DNA from: Phytophthora sp. 'mugwort'
Taxonomy: Eukaryota > Oomycota > Peronosporomycetes > Peronosporales > Peronosporaceae
Direction of reading: 5' to 3'
NCBI GenBank assembly: GCA_033558025.1
Contig: JAUCEF010000005.1
Span: 4,898,001-4,962,000 of the forward strand
Length of the DNA stretch: 64,000 nucleotides
Shown: positions 22,896 to 33,531 of the stretch, piece by piece
Layout of the letters: each line of letters starts with the position of its first letter
How positions within the stretch are numbered: position 1 is the first letter of the stretch
Position numbers and translations under genes: made by a program
The notes under the pieces: generated by a model
What the model was told of the DNA's origin: nothing
Database searches by the model: none
The model's input: only the letters and a program-made list of their open reading frames with translations

Positions 22896-25800
22896 TCACT
22901 CCGTGTCGGAATCGTCATCGTCAATTATTCTGAAGGAAACAGTCTTCGCCTTAGGGAGCACCTTGACTGTCGTCTTTGTCACCCCATTTTCCATTCCTGC
23001 CCTCAGCTTAGCAGGTGGCGAGTTGCGTTCGTCATCATCATCGCTTGAACCCAGAGCAGCAGCGATACTCCTTCGCTTTGCCCAGCGGTCTCGAACATTT
23101 GGCACCCTCATGGTTGTTTCAATATCATCTCGTGTGCCGACTTCTTTCTCTTCCTCCTTGTTCTCTTCATCAGAAGAACTGTCAATCACAATGATGTTAA
23201 CCGGTTTAACCGGCGCAGGGCGCTTAGGCAGCAGAACACGTGAAGACGATTTCTGCACAGATTCGTCTCCAAACGTAACTACCCGTCGTACTTGCGGACG
23301 TAAACGTGCAGTAACTTGGAGCGGCGTAGCGATAATTGGTGTCGGCGTTGGTAGCTGAGTATTTCCTGTCGACACGGTAATGCCACTAGTAGAGCCTTGG
23401 TTAGGCATAACATGGATTGCTTGACGAATTACGTCCTTGCGATCATCCTTAACGGAAAATCGCACTTGACCAGGCTCCGCAACAATGTCTTCTCCTAACA
23501 GACGCAGATTGTTCAAAACATACGTGAGTTTGCGCTGGAGAAAAGTGCTCTTGTTGCCTTTAGCAGCCTTTCGTACATCCCCTCCCGTGCGATGTCTCTT
23601 GCGCTTCTTGCTTGGGGCAGTGAACATTGTTCCTCCCCCAGTATTAGGCTTCTTCGGCGATTTTCCCGGAGAATCACCCTGCTGCACTTTAATGCGAGTG
23701 GGTGAAGCAATCACTTGTGGCTTCTTGTCCTCTAATTCGGTCTGGTTCTCATCTGTTTCGTGGGATCTCAACATTTGGCTCTCCACACTGCCACGCATCC
23801 ACAACTGCTCCACCACCACTGCTTGGTTCGCGCCCATTCGATGTGCTCGACTAATAACTTGCTGCTCTAACGATTTATCCCAAATTTCGTCCATCAAAAA
23901 GATATGCGTGACAAAAGACAGGTCCAAGCCGTGGGAACCAACCTCGGTTAGGAGCAGGACATTCATATTGGGGTCTCTGCGAAAGTGCGTTAGCTGCTTC
24001 ATTCGAATTTCAGGGCTGAGTCCAGCAATGAAATCAGCAGTAGGCACCCCCTGCTGAGCGAACGCAACCTTCGTGTGCCAAATATGCTCCTTGAACTGCG
24101 AAAAGATAATGGCTTTGAGATAGCGTGCTTGACGTCGCGCAGAACGACCGCTTGCGTTCATGCTGCGAAGGATAAACTCCTCTTTCAGCTCTTTAATCCG
24201 GGTGGCGGCGTAAAACGCTTTACTAGCATCAATGAAATGGATATCGCGCGTAAGATCCAACGCCCGACGAGGCTGTCGGGGAGCATTTAGGCCATTCTGT
24301 CCATTTGCCTCCTGGCCACGTGGATTTCTTCCCCGGCGCCTACGTTCTCCGTCTCTGTTGTGTCGTTGATCTTGGTTGACAAGCTGTTGAATTTGATTGA
24401 CACGTCCTCCATGGCGGCCGTTTTGATTTAAATCGGGATTGTCAGTCTCCAAAGCCACATCTTCCACCATTTCAAACTCAAAACCGGGCTGGAGCCTTTG
24501 GAAGGCTTCACGATCGAACACAGCATTGCAGCGGAAACAACTGGGCCCAACTCTTTTCATGCGATCTTCCACACAGTCCGCACAGCATAAATGTCCGCAT
24601 GGGATAATCATGAGTAATTGTAGTTTGCGTTTGCAGCACCCACACTGAGTCACCATCCCTTGAAGCTGCACTTTTCGAAGATAATCAATCACAATTCCCA
24701 TGTTTTCGCCATCGACATTGAGTGCGTTTAGCATATTAATCGTATCCAGCCGAGACGCCTCAGCCAGTGAAACCTTGACAGCAGCCCCACCGCAGCATGC
24801 AGACCGTAGATTCGAGACCACGCGCAACGCATCCTTCCGATTAACCGGATTTAATAAGCTATCTGGATGTTGCTCGCCAGGGGTTTTCGGGTCCATGTTC
24901 GTAATTACCAAGTTGGCACGCACAGCGGCAGCTACGCCATTGTATTGCGCATATTCGCTTGGTGTGGGATCAATAAACACGGTGCGTCGGATCGGTTCGG
25001 GTAAGATCTCACGGATCGATTCTTTCGTGTGCCGCATCATGATTCGACTGAGAAGATGTTGCAAGCGATAGAACCCGACCGCTTCATTTCGTTCGAACGG
25101 GCGAGCAATCGCCTTGATCCACGCCTGTCCATCTGGGTTCCCGTACGGAAAATTGCGCAAAAACACCAGAAGTCCATGCATGTAGCGGAGATCGGCTGAT
25201 TGGAGCGTATTGGGCGTTGGTGTTCCGGTCATTACCCATCGTCTTTCCGCACAAAGTAACCGAGCTAATTGCATCAAATCCGATGGGGTCTGACCACCTA
25301 GTTTGTGGCCTTCATCAACAATCACTCGCACCCAGTGAACCGTTAAAAGAGAAGATACTTCTCCACGAATAGTTCCATCAGCATATCGTTGTGGACCTTC
25401 AAAGCCATATCGTTCAGGCATCCGCTCCTCTAAAGCCGATGTCGGTCTATGAAGCCTCCATTCTCGCGCCAGTCGTGTGAACGATGTAATGACAACATCA
25501 CAATTAGCAAGATCCATATTTAATGGCAAGTTGTACTCGACCCCAGGATCGATAAAGACGTGCAAGGCGCCCGGTGCAACATGAACCTCGACTTGATATT
25601 TCCAGTGTTCTACCAGTGGATCAGGAACCACAATAAGAGAAGCTCCTGAGCTCACCAGGTCTTCGACGTTCACCGAGCGACCTCGGGACCTGGACGAGCG
25701 TAAACCTGGTCGAGCTGTATCGCCACCGAGCCCATTCTTATCAACTGGAATGTTATCTGTCGTTTGCCCCTTTGTGCGTAGAATTAATGCCAGCATGGTG

Positions 25801-26864
25801 ATCGTTTTACCGAGACCAGGCTCGTCGCAGAACATGCCTCCGCATGCGTCACTTGCCGTCACATGAGGATGCATAATGACTCTGTCTTCAATTAAATCAA
25901 TCGCCGCTGCCGATTCACTTTTTGATTCGGATGACAAGATAAACGGATGTGGCTGATGCATGCAAGTCAACGCCTGTGTTTCGCGGCGTAGCATCCACTT
26001 CAGGCCTCTGCGTTGATGCTCGTAAAGCACAAGGTTTAATCCAGGCACCACTTCGTACGCCATGTGCTGGAACAACGAGCACACGCCGCTGAGCGAGGCG
26101 AGGTCGCGTGCGTTCATGAGACACACAATAGTCTGTAGTACATTTGTCGGCAGGTCAGTCATGACGATTTGCTTGTTGGGGCGTGTCATTCGAGCCACGT
26201 ACGTGGCGTCGTCTCGGATATCCATCTGATCCACCTCCATCTGACTCGTCAAACTGTGGAATACGTCGGGCAGGTTAAGTTTCTGCTTGGTTTGAATAGC
26301 CTGCTTGGATGTGTCCCAAGGGTGCAGTCTGCAGCCGACAACATGACACGAGCTGTTCCTGGCGTCCTCTAGCGCTGCGTTCAATGCCTCTTTCTTCGCC
26401 TGCTCATTGCGCGGCACAATCGACAGCACGGAGGATTGCAGGTGGCACAGCACGAAGTCGAAATCCTTGAGAGGCATGCCGCGCATGGCGTCCTCGTGTA
26501 CGCGTACGCGCATTTGAAGCGTCGCAACGCGCGGCTGGCTGAGGGCTCGCGGCGCCATGACGTACGTGACGTCCATCCGCACAACCTGTCGCTCAGACAG
26601 CGTCAGAAGCGCCCGCAGGAAACGCACGAAGTCACAGCGGCAGCCGCTGGTACCGTTCACACACGCCACATCCTTGCGCACGTTAGAGCCGGCGAACACG
26701 AGTTGGATCCAGTCATCTGCCGTGCGCCGAAGCGACACCGGGACGCTCGTCGCGCTACTGGCGGACGTATGATACACGTCGCCATACACGGGTGCTAGTA
26801 ATTCAATGGTTCGGCTCGTGCCGACTGCAGCGTCAGAGCTGGAATTCGCAGCGAACGCCGCCAT
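22896..26864 (-). CDS. F-box / SNF2 helicase / RING protein (Rad5-like group)
   Basis: A 1,322-residue nuclear-type ATPase in one exon. From the N-terminus: about 230 residues without a recognised fold, an F-box-like segment (DLPTNVLQTIVCLMNARDLASL, about 235-275), a SNF2 N-terminal lobe with DEPGLGKTITML near 345 and DEGHKLGG near 517, and a C3HC4 RING finger CGCCKRKL..PCGHLCCADC..CFRC near 735-780 lying between the lobes. The helicase C lobe follows (AIIFSQFKEH..VGSHGLDLSF..SRAHRMGANQ, about 915-1020), then a basic, Ser/Asp-rich tail. A RING between the lobes marks the Rad5/HLTF group; the F-box recalls a plant SNF2/F-box protein. Probable roles are chromatin remodelling or DNA-damage-linked ubiquitylation, but the substrate is unknown. 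It converges on the beta-hydroxylase gene, with 70 bases between their ends. Confidence 0.88.
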   Translation of the reverse strand: MAAFAANSSSDAAVGTSRTIELLAPVYGDVYHTSASSATSVPVSLRRTADDWIQLVFAGSNVRKDVACVNGTSGCRCDFVRFLRALLTLSERQVVRMDVTYVMAPRALSQPRVATLQMRVRVHEDAMRGMPLKDFDFVLCHLQSSVLSIVPRNEQAKKEALNAALEDARNSSCHVVGCRLHPWDTSKQAIQTKQKLNLPDVFHSLTSQMEVDQMDIRDDATYVARMTRPNKQIVMTDLPTNVLQTIVCLMNARDLASLSGVCSLFQHMAYEVVPGLNLVLYEHQRRGLKWMLRRETQALTCMHQPHPFILSSESKSESAAAIDLIEDRVIMHPHVTASDACGGMFCDEPGLGKTITMLALILRTKGQTTDNIPVDKNGLGGDTARPGLRSSRSRGRSVNVEDLVSSGASLIVVPDPLVEHWKYQVEVHVAPGALHVFIDPGVEYNLPLNMDLANCDVVITSFTRLAREWRLHRPTSALEERMPERYGFEGPQRYADGTIRGEVSSLLTVHWVRVIVDEGHKLGGQTPSDLMQLARLLCAERRWVMTGTPTPNTLQSADLRYMHGLLVFLRNFPYGNPDGQAWIKAIARPFERNEAVGFYRLQHLLSRIMMRHTKESIREILPEPIRRTVFIDPTPSEYAQYNGVAAAVRANLVITNMDPKTPGEQHPDSLLNPVNRKDALRVVSNLRSACCGGAAVKVSLAEASRLDTINMLNALNVDGENMGIVIDYLRKVQLQGMVTQCGCCKRKLQLLMIIPCGHLCCADCVEDRMKRVGPSCFRCNAVFDREAFQRLQPGFEFEMVEDVALETDNPDLNQNGRHGGRVNQIQQLVNQDQRHNRDGERRRRGRNPRGQEANGQNGLNAPRQPRRALDLTRDIHFIDASKAFYAATRIKELKEEFILRSMNASGRSARRQARYLKAIIFSQFKEHIWHTKVAFAQQGVPTADFIAGLSPEIRMKQLTHFRRDPNMNVLLLTEVGSHGLDLSFVTHIFLMDEIWDKSLEQQVISRAHRMGANQAVVVEQLWMRGSVESQMLRSHETDENQTELEDKKPQVIASPTRIKVQQGDSPGKSPKKPNTGGGTMFTAPSKKRKRHRTGGDVRKAAKGNKSTFLQRKLTYVLNNLRLLGEDIVAEPGQVRFSVKDDRKDVIRQAIHVMPNQGSTSGITVSTGNTQLPTPTPIIATPLQVTARLRPQVRRVVTFGDESVQKSSSRVLLPKRPAPVKPVNIIVIDSSSDEENKEEEKEVGTRDDIETTMRVPNVRDRWAKRRSIAAALGSSDDDDERNSPPAKLRAGMENGVTKTTVKVLPKAKTVSFRIIDDDDSDTE

Positions 26865-28283
26865 GACCGTGGGTTGTTGAGATGTACTGATTGAAACTGT
26901 GCTACAAAAGAGAAACCCTTTTTAATGGCATGTTCAGATGTATGCTGTTGAGTGGGGAGCATGCCGAATACAACAACAGACTGCCCGAAACAAGTTCATC
27001 GGCTAGCAATTGCTTAGTCGGCTTCGTGCAGGGTTATCTGTAAACGAAAGCTGTCCATCAACGTGACATTTTCGAACACTTGCTCAATCGTTGGATTCAT
27101 TCGTGAGAAAAAGCAATGGTAAAACACCAATAGATGTTGCTAAATGCGGCTCAAGGGAGCAAAAGTCAACTCGGAAGATGCGTGTAGGTCAAGACAGCAG
27201 GACACGCAAAAAATCTGCTAGAATAGCATCGTACATTACACGTTCGTGCCACGACAACAGCCCACGAATCGTGGTCTGTTGCCGCTACCGAGATCTGTAG
27301 GTTGTCAACCCTTTTTTTCGTGCCTACTGCACTGTCAACAATAGCAAAATTCGCATGAAATGGTTGTAAACTGACGCTGTAATTGCCGTCATTTTTACAT
27401 GTACTTCGAAGTACCTTTTACCGGTAAACTGTAGATGCATAAAGTATAATAATATTTGCAGCTTCGGAGGCAAACCGTGTGTAACACGTCCAATCTTCTC
27501 GCAAGATTTTTCTATTGTTAGCTTAGGCGTCGCACGAAGCAACGATAAAGTGAGAAGGAGAACTCTAATGTACGAGTCACAGAAATACTTAGCTGACTTG
27601 ACGACAACATTCTTTTGCAGGTTGCCGGAATTTGTTGTTAAATTTATTAGCCAACGAGATTCCCACAAAATCGGTCGAAAGCTGCACTGCAATGCTGCCT
27701 TGCTACCAAACTTTCCCAGTGTTGGGCTAGTGTAGCCAGACCCCCAAGCGAAGATAAGGTAATGCAGATGTGCATGTAGCCGCAAACCAGCTTACGACGC
27801 CACGGTAAAGATTCTCTTTAGTTTTAGTAAAGTAAAGAAGTAGAGGACGGTGACGATGCAAACAAGAAAGATGGACTTATTCAACAATTGTTTTCATGTA
27901 TCCATCCTCATTGGCGTCGACTCCCCCTGACGCGCACGAGAGCTCTCTCCGACACATTGCTAGTAGCAACTTGGTACCGAGCCTTAATTAATTGCTGCTG
28001 TATAATACTGATGTAAAATAGAAAATATTGAGTGCGTGAACATTGCGTCATCACATAAAAACTTATAGGTATGTAGCGCAAATATAATGCTAACGTGACT
28101 TTTTTTTAATTTCAGTTTACGCACAAAAGAAAATGTTTACAGTACTGTGCGTGAATAAGCAACCTCTGATATGAACTGACACTGAAAGGCTATTTGGACT
28201 GAAAAAAAGCCCATAGAAAAGACTGTATTGGATTAGTTCAAAATGAAGAAAATGCTGCTTTTACTGACTAGCGTAGAATGTAG
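26865..28283. other. Intergenic region between the SNF2 gene and a pogo-like remnant
   Basis: About 1.4 kb with no coding region I can support. The first 100 bases should contain the promoter of the minus-strand helicase gene. The rest is A/T-rich, with short open frames of up to about 150 codons and biased composition, which look random. Confidence 0.5.
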
Positions 28284-29403
28284 CTAGCACTTCTGTATGG
28301 TGGCCGCCGTCACGTTGTCCCAAACTGAATTGCACCACTTCATTGCAGTTAACAGTTCAACTTGATAAGCATCTTCATCCCCCTCGCCAAGATACCCAAG
28401 CGCGCGCATCATTTTCATGCTCAGTATCGAGCATTTCACACAATATATGATACCTTGGTCCCTGGATTGGATCTTGGCGGTCGAATTAGGCGGCAATTTT
28501 TGAACTCGTACGTGGGATAAGCTGAGCCCTGTCTCGTCATGAGACAATGCGTTGTCGACTAGCAGTAACACGTGTCAGCCCTGCCGCTGCATGTCTTCCT
28601 CGAAGCCAAGCAACCACTGCTGATACATCCATGATGTCATCCATCCTTTCTTAGTACCCATATACTGCAGCTCTCGCGGTTTATCCTTCAGCCATCGCGG
28701 CTTCTTCGCGGTCCCGAGAAACAGCAGCGGGCGCTTTTCCGATCCGTCCGCATTTGCACAGCATGCCATTGTCACCCGTGCCTTGTTCTGCTTCAACGTA
28801 GGCGCCTCCGTCTTACAAATTGAGCCCCGCGGGACGGCTTTGTAAAAAAATGCTGACTCATCCATATTAAAAACCTCCCGTGGAACGTACGTAGCCACAA
28901 TGGTCTTAATTTGGGCCACCTCTTCACGCACGTTGTCGAGGTCAACGGATGACGCTCGCCGTAGGCGCGGCGCCAGCGGGATCCTTATCGCTCTTGTAAA
29001 CAGCGAAGCCAGGAGCGATCAAAGTGGGGTTGATGGCGTGGGGGAAGTCCGAGTCTTTTGGCAAGTTTCTTGGCATAAAAAATGATCATTTCACCGCTTA
29101 GACAGATGCCTCCTGTTCCGCTAGCATTATAAACTCCACGACGTTCACGTCAAGCTTGAGCTGTACAGCAAGCGGCTCGTTCTTGCGCGACGCTTGCTTT
29201 CGGGCCTCTCGCTTCAACGCCTCGCGCGCTGCAAGCATGCGGCAAACCGTCAATTTGTCGGGGGCTGTGTTAAGGCCGAACTCAGCTTGAGCCCAGTGGC
29301 CCAGCTGAGCGTACGAGAGCGCGGGTGCCTGCTGGTACCGCTTGCAGATCAGCAGCTTCTGTATTCGCGTTAGCCGGAGTCTTGGTTCGGGCACGAGCTT
29401 CAT
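28284..29403 (-). pseudogene. pogo/Tigger-type DDE transposase, broken
   Basis: Minus strand. The N-terminal piece (29098-29403) is a helix-turn-helix DNA-binding region (LTRIQKLLICKRYQQAP). After a frame change, 28575-28931 reads REVFNMDESAFFYKAVPRG with the first catalytic Asp. The same frame continues past a TGA (28572-28574) into LLLVDNALSH (second Asp) and QSRDQGII (third Asp, normally QPMDQGII), ending in CNSVWDNVTAATIQKC. One nonsense codon and at least one frameshift around 28930-29100 make it inactive. I could not find terminal inverted repeats or a TA duplication by eye. Confidence 0.85.
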
Positions 29404-30438
29404 CGATGTGTGGGTGGGGCGGGAAATTGTGTTGTGAGCTCGCCGTAGTGAGTTTCACGCGTGCGGTTTCGCGCCAATTTCAAATATCTCATTCGAGCCG
29501 TGATTGGCGGAATCTTAACTATTAGCCAATCAAATGAGTAGAAAGATCGTATTGCCACCAATAATGTATCAAGAGCTGCTAGTCTTCCTTGTATCAGTAC
29601 TATTTTGCTCGAGCGATCTACCCTTCCTCAGCGCAGTATAATAACTCCCAGGTTATGCGTTGTAGCCCCGTTGCTTATTCACACACATTACTGTACCGTT
29701 TTATTTTATAGAGTGCTTGGATAATGTAAGATGCTCTGAGACAAACGTTCGAAATTCTGCACGTTGATGGTATGGATTAGCTCCGGCGCCTTATTGCCGA
29801 CCGCAGAAATCTCAAATCGGTATTCAATGTACACGTACTAAAGTTAATAATGAAGTGTACTCGACGCTCAAGCCTTGTGGTGGTGTACTTTAAGATAGAC
29901 GGAGAAAATGCCACCACCTCACGCCCCCAAAAATGTGGCTGACTGCGCATACGATTGATTCACGGATTCAGCATGTGCATGTTTAACACCAGAGCCCCAG
30001 GGTCCTACGGTGAATCTAGCCGCAGTCAGACTTAAAGCCAATATTGCGTCTCTTGCATGTCTGTTAATCGTGTTCAAGATATCCCCCCCCACACACACAT
30101 ATCGACATCGAGGACCAGGTGCTTCTTACCGTTGCTGCTTATTCGCATTATTTGTTTCTGTGTGGTATTTTTTAGCATCAACGTTGGAACGACGCATGCA
30201 AGTTCTGTTAGACGCTGACAGAATATCGCCCTTGATCTGCTATCTTTGCTCATACTGTAATCATTGCTTACCGTTTGACATAGTTTTCATACGAGATCGG
30301 TCATTTCCCGTTTTTGTATGTATGGCTGAAATATGCCAGATCGTCTGGCGGCGACCTAAAACCGAAGGCACGTGTTTTCAGTTTCCCCCATAACTGAATT
30401 GACCGAGCGCACCGCAAGAGCCCCGACCAACAGCAGCC
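29404..30438. other. Intergenic region upstream of the copper chaperone
   Basis: About 1 kb with no supported gene. The right end must carry the promoter of the Atx1-like gene. A TTTTCAGTTTCCCCC stretch near 30377-30391 loosely resembles an oomycete initiator, but the match is weak. The left end may include the unrecognised end of the pogo element. Confidence 0.4.
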
Positions 30439-30731
30439 ATGGTGAAAGTGACCGAGTTCAAGGTGGGCATGACGTGCGACGGCTGCTCCAGCGCCTGCAC
30501 GCGGATCCTAAACAAGATCGAAGGTGCGTCCTCGTCTTCCTAGTCTTGACTTGGCTGTAGTTTCGAGTCACTGACCGCTGCTCTTGGCTGTTGACAGGCG
30601 TGACGAACGTCAAGTGCGACGTCGAGAAGCAGCAGATCCTGGTGGAGGGCGACGCCGATGCCAACGTAATGCTGGAGGCGCTGCTCAAGTGGTCCAAGGC
30701 CAGCGGCAAGAGCGTGGAGCTGGCGGCGTGA
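30439..30731 (+). CDS. Atx1/Atox1-like copper chaperone (HMA domain)
   Basis: A cytosolic carrier that hands Cu(I) to copper-transporting P-type ATPases. The product is 72 residues, about the size of Atox1, and is one heavy-metal-associated domain with the metal site MTCDGCSSAC at residues 11-20 and the GVTNVKCDVEKQQ strand typical of the fold. Exon 1 is 30439-30523 and exon 2 is 30598-30731, joined at phase 1 over a 74-base intron (GTGCGT..GACAG). Without the intron the frame closes soon after the metal site, so the splice is well supported. There is no signal peptide. It stands alone, followed by about 550 non-coding bases. Confidence 0.9.
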
Positions 30732-31289
30732 GCGCTTCGCCTCGTCCGTCGCTGTCCGCGGGACTTCTTTCTGCGCCACAAGTCGAGAAATCTCCCGTTC
30801 TCTCTCCCTCGCTTTTCCTCGTCGAGCAGGAGGAAGCTGAGTTGGAAACTAAAGCTAATCGAAGACCATTTTTCGTGTTTGAGTGTGCGTGCGGTAAAAC
30901 CGCGGTAGTTTCTTGTGCCCTCCTCACGCACGGACGCCTGGTTCCGGTTGCTGTGACTACAGTAGACGGCATTGCAGCACCTTGGAGGGTAGCGCATCAC
31001 CTGCAGATCACCAGCTCTACATCAGTATCAGCACCAGCACCTAGAGCTAGGCGAGTAGTATACACTGACACATTACGCCGGCAGTTTTTTATTTTCCGTA
31101 ATTCTCACCTTAATTATTAGTCGAGAGTAGGTTTAATCAATTCTAATACCCAGGAGGTGTTTCTAACCAGACAGCCAATCAATGGTCTCAGAGGGTTTAG
31201 GGTCATCAACACATAATAGATAGGTCTAAGAAGGGTTAGTCACACAAATTTCGGCTTAAGTACGATTGTAAATTTCTCCCTTATTCTTT
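30732..31289. other. Intergenic region between the copper chaperone and the CRN gene
   Basis: No supported gene. It should hold the 3' end of the chaperone transcript on the left and promoter elements of the Crinkler gene on the right. Confidence 0.5.
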
Positions 31290-31301
31290 TCATTCCAGAA
31301 T
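31290..31301 (+). promoter_or_regulatory. Oomycete initiator-like element of the CRN gene
   Basis: TCATTCCAGAAT differs at one position from the core of the published oomycete initiator consensus (TCATTYYNCAWT) and lies 20 bases before the ATG. That gives the short 5' leader usual in Phytophthora. Confidence 0.55.
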
Positions 31302-31320
31302 CCGCCGGCTAAAGTACAAG

Positions 31321-32469
31321 ATGGTAGAGGTTACCCTGATGTGTGCGCTAGTTGGGGAAGGGAGAGTGGACGTCTTCCCCGTGGTCATCGATACGAGCAA
31401 GGCGGTGGGTCTATTTAAGAAGGCGATCAAGGCAGAGAAGCCGAACGACCTCAAGGATGTTGATGCGGACAAGCTGCAGCTCTTCCTGGCGAAGAAGGGC
31501 GACGCGTGGCTGACGCAACTTGACGTGCTGCAAGGTGTGAGTGACACGAGTAGCTGTAAACCACTACAGTTTCCGGGCGCGAAGCTACGAGCCGTTGGGC
31601 TGGCTAGCGATCAACTCGGCGAAGTGAGCGATGACGCAGAAGCTGCTGGAAAGGGTCCTGTGCACGTGCTGGTGGTGGGTCCGAAGCAAGAAAACGACCG
31701 CTCCCCAGCCATGGCTCTCGGCGTGGCACCCTCTTTGCCACCAACTACAATACACCGTCACCCCGAACGTCTCAAACGATGGGCTGCGATCAATGCAATG
31801 ATTCGTCAGAAGAATCAAGAGGCGAACCAGAAGACGACGAGTGAAGACGCCAAGAAAATAAACAGAAAGCGGAAAAATCACGATGTCGACAAGACTGTGG
31901 GCTATTCGAGTCTTTGTTGGGAAGATGTCAAACCTATTTACAACTTCGACGATTCTTACGACCTTCAACCCAGCGATATTCCTGATGCTGACATCGAGAT
32001 ACTCCTCGCTCGTATTGTTGACGTGCGGGAACTCTATGGACAAATCTCGGATGGGAAAGAAGCCAAGAGATTGTTTTTTATCGCCCCGATCCTTGAGACA
32101 GTCAGTCGTCTGCTCAAGAACGTTCGCATATTAGTCGAAGAAGACGTGGTTGGGAAGAACGTGCTCCTGAAAGGTCGATTCGAGTTCGTGCTCAAGCGTG
32201 GCACCAAGAGAATTTCACTTGTCGAAGCAAAGCGTGAAGATATGCTGCAAGGACTGGTTCAGAATGTGACGGGGCTGGAAGCTCTTGCTGATGTCGAAGA
32301 TCTCACTGTGGTGTATGGCATTGTGACCAATTTTCTCGAGTGGAAGTTCGTGATCAGTGAAGACGAGAGGGTCCGACAGCAAGAGTGTACTCTTCCACTC
32401 ACCGATACCATACCGACGTTTGAAGGATTGAAAGAAATCGTCGGGAAGATTTTCGCGATGTTGCAATAA
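31321..32469 (+). CDS. Crinkler (CRN) family effector with PD-(D/E)XK-like C-terminal domain
   Basis: A 382-residue secreted-effector type protein of plant-pathogenic oomycetes. The N-terminal header (1-121) starts VEVTLMCALVGEG, carries LFLAK at 54-58 and ends in HVLVVGP at 115-121, the two hallmarks of CRN proteins; HVLVVGP marks the junction where different C-terminal domains are exchanged. After a basic, Lys/Arg-rich linker (about 145-195) the C-terminal half contains GRFEFVLKRG, then ISLVEAKRED near residues 297-306 and a downstream QGLVQNV. This acidic..E-x-K pattern suggests a restriction-endonuclease-like fold; the strand assignment is inference. No classical signal peptide is obvious, as in many CRNs. 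One exon, apparently intact. CRNs generally act in the host nucleus. Confidence 0.88.
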   Translation: MVEVTLMCALVGEGRVDVFPVVIDTSKAVGLFKKAIKAEKPNDLKDVDADKLQLFLAKKGDAWLTQLDVLQGVSDTSSCKPLQFPGAKLRAVGLASDQLGEVSDDAEAAGKGPVHVLVVGPKQENDRSPAMALGVAPSLPPTTIHRHPERLKRWAAINAMIRQKNQEANQKTTSEDAKKINRKRKNHDVDKTVGYSSLCWEDVKPIYNFDDSYDLQPSDIPDADIEILLARIVDVRELYGQISDGKEAKRLFFIAPILETVSRLLKNVRILVEEDVVGKNVLLKGRFEFVLKRGTKRISLVEAKREDMLQGLVQNVTGLEALADVEDLTVVYGIVTNFLEWKFVISEDERVRQQECTLPLTDTIPTFEGLKEIVGKIFAMLQ

Positions 32470-32627
32470 ATATCTTCCATATGATCGTCCAAGCGTTGCA
32501 ATCATTGAGAACATGTTAATTCCTTTTGCTTATTTTCTAATTGAGATCTTCTTACATGCACTCATCTGCTTAATCATGGCATCTAAGGGTATCTCTGATC
32601 GTCCGCTCAACCATAGCACTTAAGAGC

Positions 32628-33443
32628 ATGGACGATTTGCATGTTCGGTTGCGAGCTTCCCGCGCGATTCCATTCGAGACTGAGAAGCATGTTGAACCGT
32701 TCACGTGGGGATACATAGTCGATGAGCGTGGTCAGAAAATCAAGCTCACCGAGGAACAGCAACGTGGACGATATCGCGAGTACGTTAAAGTCAACATTGG
32801 TGATGCGCTCGCGAAGAACAAGATTTGCGTGTACGGTGTGAAGAAAGGGGAAGGTGGGAAAGACATTCTTTCGGCTGACGTACCAGGGCACGACATTAAA
32901 CTTGCTGGACGTACAGACATGATCATACTGAGTGATCAGGTCTTGGAGAACCGGCTCGAATTGGAAATGCTGCCTGACGTGAGATTGAGGTGAAGAAAAA
33001 GGTGGAGCGACGCTCCGTCTCTCAGGCTGTGTCAGAACTGATAGCACTGGATATTCTGGCTGATGAACCTGTGATGGCACTCTTGACCGACTTCAAGAAG
33101 CATTGGCAGTTTTTTTGGGTCGCCGACCCGACTAACAATCGCGGTACCATCGAATCGGTGACTATTTGTGATCCAAGCAAGGCGTTTGCGGTGATTAAGA
33201 CTCTACTGGCGAGTGCTGGTGGCTGGTGCAGTGGTCAGCCTTCCGTGCTTCCAAGAACCTATCAAGAGGCTGAAGATTTCTGGGGTCCTGGCCTCTATCG
33301 GAGAGGGTGGCGGTACTAGTATTCGTGAGAGCATCGAACGATACTATGACATCGCCAGTATATTAGGTCCCGACATGGACATGGCGCGTGCTGTGGCTAG
33401 GCAGGTCACTCGATCTATTCCCACATTGAGTTATTTTAGCTGA
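32628..33443 (+). pseudogene. CRN C-terminal domain fragment, frameshifted, no LFLAK header
   Basis: Three overlapping plus-strand frames together cover a domain known from CRN C-termini: one from 32628 with HDIKLAGRTDMIILSD, a second (about 32975-33240) with SVSQAVSELIALDILADEP and HWQFFWVAD, and a third (about 33240-33443) with [19 protein letters not shown], ending [15 protein letters not shown]. The frame changes fall near 32980 and 33240. Around the first change the bases would read an E-V-K motif, so this also looks like a PD-(D/E)XK-type domain. There is no LFLAK or HVLVVGP header; the intact CRN gene ends about 160 bases upstream. I read it as a dead, headerless copy or a recombination reservoir for CRN tails. 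Confidence 0.72.
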
Positions 33444-33505
33444 TTCTCCCTTCGGCATATGCTGCACTAATAAATTCTTTTTATCATGATTTTTTTCGTC
33501 CTGAC

Positions 33506-33515
33506 AAATATAAAG
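33506..33515 (+). promoter_or_regulatory. AAATATAAAG motif, copy 1
   Basis: This 10-base A/T motif lies 17 bases before the ATG of the small frame at 33532 and recurs exactly at 33868. Repetition ahead of two frames of one element suggests a promoter element; in A/T-rich DNA this could be chance. Confidence 0.3.
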
Positions 33516-33531
33516 CTATTAATATACAAAG

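Noticed and set aside
27324..27785. Minus-strand open frame of 153 codons
   Set aside because: Biased composition, no motif, no neighbouring gene structure. It looks like a random frame in A/T-rich DNA.
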